Shown piece after piece: positions 1 through 8,226 of a stretch of 64,000 bases of DNA. Both the position numbers and the translations under genes were made by a program. Source of the DNA: DRKI01 sp011051875 (GTDB lineage Bacteria > Desulfobacterota > Desulfobulbia > Desulfobulbales > Desulfobulbaceae). Within the stretch, counting starts at the first letter, position 1; every line of letters starts with the position of its first letter. Where the stretch lies: contig JALXDL010000051.1 of assembly GCA_026990385.1 (NCBI GenBank), forward strand, positions 1-64,000. Direction: 5' to 3'. The notes beneath the pieces were generated by a model. That model ran no database searches. It was given only the letters and a program-made list of their open reading frames with translations, and was not told the DNA's origin.

Positions 1-318
1 TCCGGCACCGGACAGCCACGCCTTGCGCTGGTAGGAGCGCGAGTAGATGACATTGTCCCGGCCGTCCTGGACCAGGGTGATGGTCACGCTGCTGATACCG
101 CTGCGCCGGTCGCTGGCCAGCAGCGGCAGGGTGACGTTGCTGCCCAGGTAGCGGGTCTCCTTTTCCAGGGCCACGTAGGGTTTTTCGGTCTCGAAGAGAA
201 TAAAGGCGCCGGCGCCGATAACGATGATGACGACGGCCAGGAGGATGAAGAGGATGGTACGTCCGGCTCCGCCCTTCCTGCCGCGGGGTGAACGTCTGAG
301 TCTGTTTCGTCGTGCCAT
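1..318 (-). CDS. M23-type membrane-anchored metallopeptidase, N-terminal part only
   Basis: The gene runs off the left edge; 106 codons from an ATG at 318 are visible. The protein has a basic N-terminus rich in Arg, one membrane segment (about residues 22-42) and then an extracytoplasmic beta-rich stretch with YLGSNVTLPLLASD and SGISSVTITL. This Ig-like N-terminal region resembles the one that precedes the LytM/M23 peptidase domain in deltaproteobacterial cell-wall hydrolases. The catalytic HxxxD and HxH motifs would lie outside the window, so the enzymatic call rests on resemblance of the N-terminal domain only. It lies downstream of rng on the same strand, 250 bp away, with a weak hairpin between them. 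Confidence 0.55.
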   Translation of the reverse strand, partial: MARRNRLRRSPRGRKGGAGRTILFILLAVVIIVIGAGAFILFETEKPYVALEKETRYLGSNVTLPLLASDRRSGISSVTITLVQDGRDNVIYSRSYQRKAWLSGAG

Positions 319-349
319 GATCTTACCTGTCGTTTAAACGAAAATAGGG

Positions 350-368
350 ACCCGGCAGAGTTCCGGGT
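350..368 (-). terminator. Candidate weak terminator downstream of rng
   Basis: Within the 250-bp gap 319-568, ACCCGG pairs with CCGGGT around a 7-nt loop. On the minus strand it is followed, a few bases later, by an interrupted T-run. The perfect 10-bp palindrome CGTTTAAACG at 331-340 lies beside it. Nothing else recognisable is present in this gap. Confidence 0.3.
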
Positions 369-568
369 TTCGGATTTGTGGTTCCGTGTTCCCGGTGCCT
401 GGTTTGCGGTCCCGGGTTTGCGACGTCTGCCGCCGGTAAACGTTCAGCGGCACATCCATCTTCGTCCGGTCAGGCCCCACACATGGCGGGCGGGGGACCC
501 GTCGGTCCGGTTGAACGACTCTGGAGCACTGGCAACCGTTGCCGATATGGAGATAATGCCGGGGTGAT

Positions 569-2107
569 TTACTCGTTCCAGACGATTTCGTACCGCTTGA
601 TATGGATATCGGGAACCGGGATGATAATGAACCGCTTGCCGGTTTCCTTTTCCAGTTGTTCAATGTTCTCGGTCTCTTCACTGAGCAGCATGTCGGCCAC
701 CCGTGGATGCACCTTGATCGTCACGTTGGAGCCGCCCACCTTGGGGGCGTTGCGGGTGATGCGCCGGAAAATCTCGTGGCAGATGGTGCGCTGTGACTTG
801 ATGAACCCGTCACCCCCGCAGTAGAAGCAGGGCTCGCAGAGCATCTGCGACAGGGAGTCGCAGGAGCGCTTGCGGGTCATCTGGACCAGGCCGAACTCGG
901 AGAGCTTGAGGATGTTGACCCGGCTCTTGTCCTTGCTCATGGCCTCCTGGAAGGCGGCAAACAGCTCCTCCCGGTGGCGGGGCGAGTCCATGTCGATGAA
1001 GTCGATGATGATGATGCCGCCGATGTTGCGCAGCCTGAGCTGGTAGGCGATCTCCTTGACCGCCTCCATGTTGGTCTTGAAGATGGTGTCGCCGAGATCA
1101 TTCTTGCCCACGTAGCGGCCGGTGTTGACATCGATGACCGTGAGCGCCTCGGTGGTTTCGATGACGATGTAGCCTCCGGAGCGGAGCCAGACCTTCTTGT
1201 CCAGGGCCCGGTTGATCTCCACCTCGATGCCGCGGGACTCGAACAGCGGCAGTTCGCCCTGGTAGAGGGTGATCTTCTGCTGCAGGTCCGGGGCAAAGGC
1301 CTTGACAAAGGAGAGCAGCCGCTGGTGGGCCTCGGGCGAGTCGATGATCAGTTCGCGCACCTCGTCGGTGAACAGGTCGCGCACCGAGCGGAGCACGATA
1401 TCGAGATCCTTGTAGACCAGGCTGGGTGCACGGAGGCCGGCGGTCTTGGCCTTGATGTCATCCCAGAGCAGGAGCAGGAACTCCATGTCCGCCTCCAGCT
1501 CTCCCTCGCTCACGTTTTCGGCCACGGTGCGGACGATGAATCCCGTTCCCCGCGGCCTGAGTTTCTCGATCTTCTGCCGCAGCCTGGCGCGGACATCCTC
1601 GTCGGCGATTTTACGCGAGATGCCGATATGATCGGTGAGCGGCATGAAGACCAGGTTGCGGCAGGGCAGGGTGATGTGACAGGTCAGCCGTGCCCCCTTG
1701 GTGCCCATGGGCTCCTTGGAGATCTGGACCAGGATCTCCTCGCCCTCCTTGATGAGCTCGGAGATGCAGGGCCCGGAGCCGTTGCGCTCCTTGTGGCCCG
1801 AGCAGATCTCCCTGGGCATCACGTTGGCCCGGGAGCAGATCTGTTCCTGGCCGGTGACGATCTGCTCCATGCCCGTGGCCGAGACATGGATGTCATCCAC
1901 GTAGAGAAAGCCGGTCCGTTCCAGCCCGATGTCGACAAAGGCGGCCTGCATCCCGGGCAGCACCCTGACCACGCGGCCGTAGTAGATGTTGCCCACCAGC
2001 CCCTTTTCCGATGGCCGCTCCAGGTAGAACTCAAGCAGGTCGCCGTTTTCCACCAGGGCAATCCGGTTCTCATAGAATGCTGCATTGATGAGGATATCTA
2101 TATTCAT
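569..2107 (-). CDS. rng: Ribonuclease G/E family endoribonuclease
   Basis: Single-strand-specific endoribonuclease for rRNA maturation and mRNA decay in the cytoplasm. At 512 aa it matches RNase G (about 490 aa) rather than the much longer RNase E. The N-terminus (MNIDILINAAFYENRIALVE) and an S1 domain at roughly residues 35-130 are typical. The catalytic Mg-binding aspartates are in VIDVNTG and IIIDFIDMD. The zinc-link cysteines are CEPC near residue 424, inside CEPCFYCGGDG. The S1 region carries several extra cysteines (ICSR, EICSGH, GPCIS) that I do not remember from E. coli RNase G. The start codon has no strong Shine-Dalgarno. The upstream neighbour is divergent. Confidence 0.93.
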   Translation of the reverse strand: MNIDILINAAFYENRIALVENGDLLEFYLERPSEKGLVGNIYYGRVVRVLPGMQAAFVDIGLERTGFLYVDDIHVSATGMEQIVTGQEQICSRANVMPREICSGHKERNGSGPCISELIKEGEEILVQISKEPMGTKGARLTCHITLPCRNLVFMPLTDHIGISRKIADEDVRARLRQKIEKLRPRGTGFIVRTVAENVSEGELEADMEFLLLLWDDIKAKTAGLRAPSLVYKDLDIVLRSVRDLFTDEVRELIIDSPEAHQRLLSFVKAFAPDLQQKITLYQGELPLFESRGIEVEINRALDKKVWLRSGGYIVIETTEALTVIDVNTGRYVGKNDLGDTIFKTNMEAVKEIAYQLRLRNIGGIIIIDFIDMDSPRHREELFAAFQEAMSKDKSRVNILKLSEFGLVQMTRKRSCDSLSQMLCEPCFYCGGDGFIKSQRTICHEIFRRITRNAPKVGGSNVTIKVHPRVADMLLSEETENIEQLEKETGKRFIIIPVPDIHIKRYEIVWNE

Positions 2108-2192
2108 GATCGATGCGACCCCGGATCCTAGATGTCCCTGGTCGTGGCTTAAAGGGAACTGATCTCGAATTACCTTGAATCAATGGTTATTT

Positions 2193-2300
2193 GTAGGCGG
2201 TTGCCTGGTGCCACAGCTGTGCGTGATCGAACTTCACGATAATCCAACCCGGTGTCGGGAGGTTCGGGCGCGTGCAGATGGGGACCATGTGACCGCTTGC
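2193..2300 (+). repeat. Family A structured intergenic repeat, copy 1
   Basis: 108-nt element sharing sequence and predicted fold with 14025-14128 and, on the other strand, 61619-61726. The outer stem pairs 2193-2201 (GTAGGCGGT) with 2292-2300 (ACCGCTTGC), using two G-U wobbles. Inside it are hairpins 2222-2238 (CGTGA/TCACG) and 2248-2259 (CCCG-GTGT-CGGG). These are followed by the conserved block GAGGTTCGGGCGCGTGCAG. It occupies the rng/glycosyltransferase divergent gap, in the same orientation as the downstream glycosyltransferase gene at 2457. Confidence 0.75.
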
Positions 2301-2320
2301 GATTTATGGTTGCAGTTAAA

Positions 2321-2341
2321 ACTATACAATATACTATACAA
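2321..2341 (+). promoter_or_regulatory. AT-rich promoter-like segment with a direct repeat
   Basis: ACTATACAA occurs twice with a 12-bp period (2321-2329 and 2333-2341), overlapping TATACT/TATACA -10-like hexamers. It is the only AT-rich patch between the repeat and the glycosyltransferase gene. It may be that gene's promoter, but no well-spaced -35 is evident. The remainder of the 2108-2456 gap holds only the family A repeat. Confidence 0.35.
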
Positions 2342-2456
2342 GGCGTACTCTGCGCCATAACAAACTGGGGCCGGGGGTGAGACCCATACCTGTTGCGGCG
2401 TGCCGCCCCGCCTGCCCGCAGGTGGAGAGCAGGTGCCGGAAAGGAATCAGCCAGGA

Positions 2457-3389
2457 ATGAAGAAGCAGGGAATTTCCGTTATCATACCGACCTGGAACCG
2501 GGTTGGTTTCCTGGAAAAGGCCATGGGCTCGGTCCTGGCCCAGACCAGGCCCTGCGACGAACTGATCGTGGTCGATGACGGTTCCACCGATGGTACCGCT
2601 GACCTGGTCCGGACCATGGCCACGGTCTCGGGTCGTGAAATCCGGTACATTTTCCAGGAGAACCGGGGCGCGGCCGCGGCCAGGAACAGGGGAATAGCCG
2701 AGGCCGGCGGCGGGCTGCTCTGTTTTCTCGATTCCGACGACTGGTGGGACCCGGAAAAGCTGGCAGTACAGGAACAGGCCATGCAGGAGCATCCCGGCAT
2801 GCTGATTTCCCATACCCGGGAGATATGGTTCCGTCGTGGCAGGCGGGTCAACCAGAAGAAAAAACATGCGCCTCCCGGCGGTGAGATCTTCGACCGCTGC
2901 CTGGCCATGTGCGTGGTGGGTATGTCCACGGTGATGGTCAGGGCGGAGTTCTTCCGGCGCCACGGCCTGTTCGACGAATCCCTGGTCTGCTGCGAAGACT
3001 ATGACCTCTGGCTGCGGGCCGCGGTGCACGAAGAGTTTCTCCTGGTGGATCGTCCCCTGACCTTCAAAAACGGTGGCCGGCCCGACCAGCTCTCGAACCG
3101 GTACCGCCTGGGCATGGACACCTTCCGCATCAGGTCGATCTGCAGACTGCTGGAGCAGGCGCACCTCACCCCGGTCCAGCGGCGCCTGGCCCTGGCCGAG
3201 CTGGAGCGCAAGTGCGCGATCTATGGGCACGGGTGCATCAAACACGGCCGCAGGGAGGAAGGAGAGGCCTACCTGGCCCTGCCGGACCGCTACCGGAAGG
3301 GGGCAGGGCCTGTCCCCTGCGGCGATGCGGACCCGTCCGGCCGTGGGCGTCGATCGGGGGAGACCGTCCGGTCTCCGGCGTTTCCCTGA
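2457..3389 (+). CDS. Family 2 glycosyltransferase
   Basis: Transfers a sugar from a nucleotide-sugar donor, probably for surface polysaccharide; the acceptor is unknown. The GT-A fold is clear: ISVIIPTWNRVGFLEKAMGS at the N-terminus, VVDDGSTDGT (donor binding), NRGAAAARNRGI, and the metal-binding FLDSDD. The acceptor-side motif CCEDYDLWLR follows near residue 180. The ATG at 2457 is preferred over an upstream frame extension because the family starts at this motif and AAGGA lies upstream. The C-terminal 35 residues are low-complexity and poorly conserved-looking. The next gene follows after 18 bp, so co-transcription is likely. Confidence 0.85.
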   Translation: MKKQGISVIIPTWNRVGFLEKAMGSVLAQTRPCDELIVVDDGSTDGTADLVRTMATVSGREIRYIFQENRGAAAARNRGIAEAGGGLLCFLDSDDWWDPEKLAVQEQAMQEHPGMLISHTREIWFRRGRRVNQKKKHAPPGGEIFDRCLAMCVVGMSTVMVRAEFFRRHGLFDESLVCCEDYDLWLRAAVHEEFLLVDRPLTFKNGGRPDQLSNRYRLGMDTFRIRSICRLLEQAHLTPVQRRLALAELERKCAIYGHGCIKHGRREEGEAYLALPDRYRKGAGPVPCGDADPSGRGRRSGETVRSPAFP

Positions 3390-3407
3390 ATCCCGGGGAC
3401 TTATATC

Positions 3408-4511
3408 ATGCCCTACACCGACCCAGCCAACCATCTTGTCCATCTGCATGTGGCCGAGGACTGCCTGGAGATGCCCTATACCAGGGAGATCATCCGGCGC
3501 AGCGGCCTGCCGGTCACCGTGCTTGCGCCGGGCCGGACCCCGGGCATCGCAGGTGTGTATCCCGACAACCTGGACATTGGCAAGCGGCACCTGCTGCTCT
3601 GCCGCAACCGGGGCCGCTTCCTCAAGCCCTGTCCCGCCACCCGCGAGTACCGCTGCTGCGGCTACCAGGTGCTCAATATCGGCATGAACTGCCCCATGGA
3701 CTGCGTCTACTGCATCCTGCAGGCCTATCTCAACAATCCCTGGCTCAGCTTCTTTGTCAACATCGGGGACCTGTTCGCCGAGCTTGAACACGCCTATGAC
3801 GCCTTTCCGGACCAGTTCTTCCGCATCGGCACCGGCGAGTTCACCGACAGCCTGGCCCTGGATTCCCTGACCGGCCTCAGCACCCGCCTGGTCCACTGGA
3901 TACGTTCCAGGCCGCGGGCGGTCCTCGAGCTGAAGACCAAGAGCGTGGCGATCGACAACCTGGAGGGACTCGACCATGGCGGCCGGACCATCGTTTCCTG
4001 GTCGCTCAACAGCCCGCCGGTCATGGCCCGGGAGGAACTCCGCACCGCATCCCTGGAGGAGCGGCTCGCGGCCGCCGCCCGCTGTGCCGGCTGGGGCTAC
4101 CGGCTGGCCTTTCACTTCGATCCCGTTATCTACCATGAGGGGTGGCGGGAAGGGTACCTGCAGACCATTGACCGCCTCTTTGCCACCGTGCCCCGGGAGA
4201 GTATCGCCTGGATCTCCATGGGTGCACTGCGCTTCCTGCCGCCGCTCAAGACCATCGCCACCACCCGTTTCCCGGGCTCCCGCTTCTTCTACCAGGAGTT
4301 CATCGACGGCCTGGACGGCAAATGCCGCTATTTCCGGGACCTGCGGGTGGAGATGTACCGGTTCATCCATGATGCCCTGCGGCGGCATGCCGCCGGGTCC
4401 ACCTGCATCTATTTCTGCATGGAGAGCGAGGCCATCTGGCGGCAGGTGTTCGGGTTCACGCCCGATGAGCAGGGAGGGCTGCCGGCCATGCTCGACCGCA
4501 GCGTCTTCTGA
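3408..4511 (+). CDS. Spore photoproduct lyase-like (SplB family) radical SAM protein
   Basis: Radical SAM protein of the DNA-photolyase SplB-like family, 367 aa. The cluster-binding motif is C95-x3-C99-x2-C102 (NCPMDCVYC), the spacing used by spore photoproduct lyase. Around it are the family hallmarks RCCGYQVLNIGMNC, FRIGTGEFTDSLALD, ELKTKS and FHFDPVIYHEGW. In sporulating Firmicutes this enzyme repairs spore photoproduct. In non-sporulating proteobacteria the substrate of the homologues is not established, so only the fold and chemistry are claimed. It follows the glycosyltransferase by 18 bp and precedes ssb, which is compatible with DNA repair but does not prove it. Confidence 0.85.
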   Translation: MPYTDPANHLVHLHVAEDCLEMPYTREIIRRSGLPVTVLAPGRTPGIAGVYPDNLDIGKRHLLLCRNRGRFLKPCPATREYRCCGYQVLNIGMNCPMDCVYCILQAYLNNPWLSFFVNIGDLFAELEHAYDAFPDQFFRIGTGEFTDSLALDSLTGLSTRLVHWIRSRPRAVLELKTKSVAIDNLEGLDHGGRTIVSWSLNSPPVMAREELRTASLEERLAAAARCAGWGYRLAFHFDPVIYHEGWREGYLQTIDRLFATVPRESIAWISMGALRFLPPLKTIATTRFPGSRFFYQEFIDGLDGKCRYFRDLRVEMYRFIHDALRRHAAGSTCIYFCMESEAIWRQVFGFTPDEQGGLPAMLDRSVF

Positions 4512-4666
4512 GCAGGGGAGACCGTGAGCATGAAAAGCCTTTCTTTTTCCTGGCCGGCGGGTAATATTACCACCGTTCCGGCGCTGCCGATGCAGGGGCG
4601 GATCCGGAGGCACTCTGCCCCGGCCCGGGACTTCCAGATCAACAATATGCAAGAGGCAGGTAGAAC

Positions 4667-5113
4667 ATGGTGAACAAGGTGATACTGATAGGCAACCTGG
4701 GCAGGGACCCGGAACTGCGCTATACCCAGAACGGCACCCCGGTGGCGTCGCTCAATCTGGCGACCTCCAGGCGGTGGAAGGGCCAGGACGGCCAGATGCA
4801 GGAACAGACCGAGTGGCACAAGGTTGTTGTCTGGAGCAGGTTGGCCGAACTGTGCAACGAGTATCTCTCCAAGGGGGCCAAGGTCTACGTTGAGGGCAGG
4901 CTGCAGACCAGGAAGTGGCAGGACCAGAACGGCAACGAACGCTACACCACCGAGGTGGTGGCCCAGGATGTTCAGTTTCTCACTCCCCGCGGCGCCACGG
5001 TCGGCGGAGGCGGTCATGGCGGCACTTTCAACGATGGATCCCAGGGCGGTTTTGGCGGAGACGATTTCTCCGGCTCCGAGCCGCCTCCCACCGGCGACGA
5101 CGTTCCCTTCTGA
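4667..5113 (+). CDS. ssb: Single-stranded DNA-binding protein
   Basis: Binds ssDNA during replication, recombination and repair. The 148 aa comprise an OB-fold (residues about 1-110, starting MVNKVILIGNLGRDPELRYT, with TEWHKVVVWSRLAE and YVEGRLQTRKW), a Gly-rich linker, and the acidic protein-interaction tip ending DDVPF, as in E. coli SSB. The start ATG is preceded by GAGGCAGGTAGAAC. A strong bidirectional terminator lies downstream at 5292. The 178 bp between stop and terminator show nothing recognisable. Confidence 0.96.
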   Translation: MVNKVILIGNLGRDPELRYTQNGTPVASLNLATSRRWKGQDGQMQEQTEWHKVVVWSRLAELCNEYLSKGAKVYVEGRLQTRKWQDQNGNERYTTEVVAQDVQFLTPRGATVGGGGHGGTFNDGSQGGFGGDDFSGSEPPPTGDDVPF

Positions 5114-5291
5114 GGCGGGAGTGCAGCGGCCCGCTGCAACAGCAGGCGCAGATCCCCCCTCCCCGGGGCGATGATGGGACCGTACATTGGCACAGGCACC
5201 CCGTCCCTGCGCGGTCGCGCCGGTCACCGCGTGCCGCCGGACCGAGCCATGGCCTGAAAACGGTCGCAGCACCCAGTGGCCGCCCCATTAC

Positions 5292-5320
5292 AAACGACCC
5301 GGCTTGCCGGGTCGTTTTCT
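5292..5320. terminator. Bidirectional intrinsic terminator between ssb and the cytochrome c gene
   Basis: Perfect 12-bp stem (5292-5303 with 5306-5317, core ACGACCCGGC/GCCGGGTCGT). Its A-run and T-run flanks serve both convergent transcripts. Confidence 0.85.
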
Positions 5321-5340
5321 TGTCCGCAATCTTTGCCTGT

Positions 5341-5754
5341 TCAGTGTTTGCCGGGGGCCAGCGGTACACCGCGCCGTTCCTCGGTGATATAGGCCTGGAT
5401 GGCGATCATCCGCGGGTCGTCCAGGGCCAGGGGCTTGCCCTCCAGCGGATTCATGATACAGAAATTGATCATCTCGGCCATGGTGGCCACCTTGCCGAGC
5501 TGTTTCTGGAACTTCGGATAGGTCTCCGGATGGGTGTTGGCCGCGTTGGGATGACACTGGGCACAGACAACGCCGTTGGTGCCCAGGCCCGGATCGGTGA
5601 AGACCTGGCGGCCCTTTTTGACCGCTGCCTGGTACTGGTTCTGCCAGAGCTCCAGGTCCTGGGTGGTGAATTCATCGGCCTGCGCCGGATGGACGCCGGC
5701 CAGGAAAAGGGTCGCTGCCGCCAGGACAGCCATGGTCACTTGCTTGATTCCCAT
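5341..5754 (-). CDS. Periplasmic mono-haem cytochrome c, SoxA-like fold
   Basis: Small secreted c-type cytochrome, 137 aa. A signal peptide covers residues 1-26 (MGIKQVTMAVLAAATLFLAG, cleavage near AQA). One haem site, CAQCH, is at 64-68. The C-terminal MINFCIMNPLEGKPL followed by DDPRMIAIQAYI resembles the distal part of SoxA/TsdB-type cytochromes, where a Met or Cys can act as sixth ligand; here both C99 and M101 are present. A strong AAGGAG precedes the start. It is the last gene of a three-gene - strand operon with a Tat phosphoesterase and a di-haem peroxidase, and is probably an electron carrier for one of them. Confidence 0.8.
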   Translation of the reverse strand: MGIKQVTMAVLAAATLFLAGVHPAQADEFTTQDLELWQNQYQAAVKKGRQVFTDPGLGTNGVVCAQCHPNAANTHPETYPKFQKQLGKVATMAEMINFCIMNPLEGKPLALDDPRMIAIQAYITEERRGVPLAPGKH

Positions 5755-5855
5755 TGTTTATCTCCTTGTGGTGTCAGAGGGCTTGACCGGGCCGGGAAAA
5801 GGTCCGCTGCCGCCGCCGTGGCGGGCGGACCGGGTGCCGCCGGTCCCGTTGCTGT

Positions 5856-6920
5856 TCAATAATGAAATTGCGGCGGAATGCGGTTCTCCTGGTACTTGAC
5901 GTCCTCGGGCCGGCCGGTTGCAGGGTTGAAGGCCACGGTCCGGGGTGCATTGTCGGGCAGGCTGAAGTGCATGGTCGCGTTGCCCGAATGGATGTCGATG
6001 TACTGCCAGCCGGTGGCGTCCCGCTCGAAGAAGGGATCGGCCCGGTTCATGGGCACGGTCAGCTTGGGCAGGTAGCTCTCGGCCCGGGCATTGCTCTGCG
6101 GATAGGGCCAGGGCCAGGCCGTGGCCATGGCGGCATGGAAACTGATGTTGCCGATCTGGTTGTACTGGATCTGGTGCACGTGACCGTAGAAGACATTGAC
6201 CTTTTTGAAGGGCCTGAGCAGGGCCTGGATCTGCTCCGCATCCTCGGTCCAGAAGTTCCAGTTACGGAAGATCTTCTGCAGCGGCGAGTGGGAGAAGATG
6301 GTGACAGGCGTGTTGACGTCGACCTTGGCCAGGTCCTTTTTGAGCCATTCCCGCTGCCTGGCACCCACCATGAAGGGTGAGCCCCGATGGTCGTCCAGGC
6401 CGGCCATCACGCCCATACGCTCCTCGCCGCTGGACCAGCGGTTGTGGGTCCAGTCGTCGTAGGTGAGGATGGAGTTGAGGACCACGAAATGCATGCCCTT
6501 GTGATCAAAGCTGTAGTGGTCCGGTCCGAGCTGGCTGCGCCAGTATTCCCCGAGGTCGAGATAGTAGTCGTGCTCGCCCATCACATAGTAGACCTTGTCG
6601 CGCAGGCCGGAGAGGATCTCCAGGCCATGGTCGATCTCGGCCTTCTTGCCGAGCTGGGCGATGTCACCGCCGTAGAAGATAAAGTCGGGCCGCGGGTCGA
6701 GAAGGTTGGCCTCGGCCACGGCGCGGATGAGGCCGCGGTCCCAGTTGCGGACAAACCTGTTGCCCTTGATCTGCTGGATATGGGAGTCGGAGATGTAGGC
6801 AAAGGTGAAATTCCTGCTTGCATCGGCAAAGGCCATCTCGATGAGGCTGACGGGCAGGGTCGCCCCGGCAAGCAGTACGCCGGCACCCTTGAGAAGATCA
6901 CGTCGGTTCAGACTGTTCAT
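5856..6920 (-). CDS. Tat-exported calcineurin-like metallophosphoesterase
   Basis: Periplasmic two-metal phosphoesterase, 354 aa; substrate unknown. The N-terminus NRRDLLKG plus a hydrophobic stretch is a twin-arginine signal. Metal-binding motifs occur in family order: SDSH (44-47), GGD (84-86), GEHD (115-118, Glu where most members have Asn), FSHSP (H211) and GHVH (246-249). The GNHD-to-GEHD change affects a metal/transition-state residue and is unusual. AAGGAG lies just upstream of the start. Placement between two haem proteins is intriguing because metallophosphoesterases do not normally need electron carriers. Tat export suggests folding with its metals in the cytoplasm. Confidence 0.85.
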   Translation of the reverse strand: MNSLNRRDLLKGAGVLLAGATLPVSLIEMAFADASRNFTFAYISDSHIQQIKGNRFVRNWDRGLIRAVAEANLLDPRPDFIFYGGDIAQLGKKAEIDHGLEILSGLRDKVYYVMGEHDYYLDLGEYWRSQLGPDHYSFDHKGMHFVVLNSILTYDDWTHNRWSSGEERMGVMAGLDDHRGSPFMVGARQREWLKKDLAKVDVNTPVTIFSHSPLQKIFRNWNFWTEDAEQIQALLRPFKKVNVFYGHVHQIQYNQIGNISFHAAMATAWPWPYPQSNARAESYLPKLTVPMNRADPFFERDATGWQYIDIHSGNATMHFSLPDNAPRTVAFNPATGRPEDVKYQENRIPPQFHY

Positions 6921-7011
6921 TGTATACTCCTTGTCAGAAGGCGGAAAACAGGGACCGATCCGGCACCACCGGACCGGGCTCCTGCGGATGTGTATCCTGA
7001 AGGTCCACTGG

Positions 7012-8127
7012 TTATTTTTTATATTCCGGGCTGGTCAGGGCCCGCAGGAATTCCACCAGGTCGTCTTTCTGCCTATCGCTCAGGTTCAGAGGCCTGATAC
7101 CGCCGCTCTGGAAACTGTTGATAGGTTCGCTTTCGTCCATGCGGCCGCCGAGGTTGTAGAATTCCACCACGTCGTCAAGGGTCTCCAGGCTGCCGTCGTG
7201 CATGTAGGGGTCGGTGACCGCGACGTTGCGCAGCCCCGGTGTCTTGAAGGCGCCGATGTCCCGCCACTGGCCGGTGATGGCGAACCGTCCCAGTTCAGAG
7301 GTGTTCCCGTTGGTCAGGACCGCGATGTCAACATTGGTCCCCTCTTTTTTGGCTTTGGTGAACGCTGTCGCCATCTCCTTGAGATCCTTGCTGATGCTGT
7401 CAAAGCCAACTCCCAGGTTGTGGAACCTGTTGTCGGTGAACAGGGCATGGGTGTCGGTGATGGTGTGGCAGGAGACGCAGCGTCCCGGGCCGAGAAAGAC
7501 CTGCAGGCCGCGGATGGCCGACTCGCTCATGGCTGTCGTGTCGCCGCCGTAGTAATAGCGGTCAAATGGTGAGTCACCGGAGATGATGGTCCGTTCGAAG
7601 CTGGCAATGGCCTTCTTGACCTCCTCGATGGTGATCTCCTTGCCGCTCTTGCCGAAGACCCGTCTGAACAGTTCCCTGTACTCGGGATCGGTGCGGACGA
7701 TCTTCAGGATGGGGTCGTAGTCCTTGAGACCATGTTCCACCGGGTTGAGAAAGGGCTGGCCTGACTGTGATTCCAGGTCCGGCTCCCTGCCGTCCCAGAA
7801 CTGGGAGTGGTTGTAGGCGGCATTGATGACCGTGGGCGCGTTGCGGGTTCCTTTCTGCTTGCCCACGCCTTCGGAAACCGGGAGTGGGCTGTCGGTAAAG
7901 GCCTTTTCCCGTGCATGGCAGGTGGCGCAGCTTACCGTGCCGTCGGAGCTGAAACGTTTGTCATGGAATAGCTTGTCGCCCAGTTGAATCTTGACTTCGT
8001 CCTGGAGGTTGTCCACCGGCACCGGCACAGACGGCAACCCCAGGGGGCGGGATGCCTCCTGTGCCACGGCCCAGGAGGCCAGGACTGTGGCGGCCAGGAA
8101 CGAAACAGCATAACGCTTGAGTTTCAT
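7012..8127 (-). CDS. Di-haem cytochrome c peroxidase / MauG family protein
   Basis: Secreted 371-aa di-haem enzyme. A signal peptide covers residues 1-22 (ending AVAQ). The haem motifs are C67-ATC-H71 and C217-VSC-H221. Other family signatures are LGDKLFHDKRFS, RNAPTVINAAYN, FWDGREPDLESQ, FKTPGLRNVAVTDPYMHDG and LVEFLRALTSP. Family members reduce H2O2 with electrons from small cytochromes or, like MauG, oxidise protein residues; which one applies cannot be told from sequence alone. It is the promoter-proximal gene of the operon, and the small cytochrome at 5341 is a plausible electron donor. GAGGAG precedes the ATG. Confidence 0.9.
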   Translation of the reverse strand: MKLKRYAVSFLAATVLASWAVAQEASRPLGLPSVPVPVDNLQDEVKIQLGDKLFHDKRFSSDGTVSCATCHAREKAFTDSPLPVSEGVGKQKGTRNAPTVINAAYNHSQFWDGREPDLESQSGQPFLNPVEHGLKDYDPILKIVRTDPEYRELFRRVFGKSGKEITIEEVKKAIASFERTIISGDSPFDRYYYGGDTTAMSESAIRGLQVFLGPGRCVSCHTITDTHALFTDNRFHNLGVGFDSISKDLKEMATAFTKAKKEGTNVDIAVLTNGNTSELGRFAITGQWRDIGAFKTPGLRNVAVTDPYMHDGSLETLDDVVEFYNLGGRMDESEPINSFQSGGIRPLNLSDRQKDDLVEFLRALTSPEYKK

Positions 8128-8197
8128 AGCTCATTTCTCCTCTATGATACGGGTTGGTCGGACAGGGTTTTTGATTCGATAATTATTATTAAAGATT

Positions 8198-8226
8198 ACG
8201 TTATCTGATCTAGGAAATCCTGTCAA
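8198..8226 (-). promoter_or_regulatory. Sigma-70-type promoter of the peroxidase operon
   Basis: On the minus strand a perfect TTGACA (8221-8226) is followed, after 17 bp, by TAACGT (8198-8203) in an AT-rich patch, about 70 bp upstream of the peroxidase start. The rest of the 405-bp gap 8128-8532 carries no convincing gene. Small open frames there lack ribosome-binding sites and recognisable products. Confidence 0.6.

Noticed and set aside
2256..2281. GGGAGGTTCG motif of the family A repeats as a tRNA T-arm
   Set aside because: GGTTCGAG resembles a T-loop, but the flanking bases do not pair as a 5-bp T-stem and there is no acceptor stem, anticodon arm or CCA. No tRNA is present in the window.
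2334..4652. 772-codon open frame antisense to the glycosyltransferase and SplB-like genes
   Set aside because: Low-complexity Arg/Gly/Pro/His-rich translation with no family match. It is a GC-codon shadow of two recognisable genes on the other strand.
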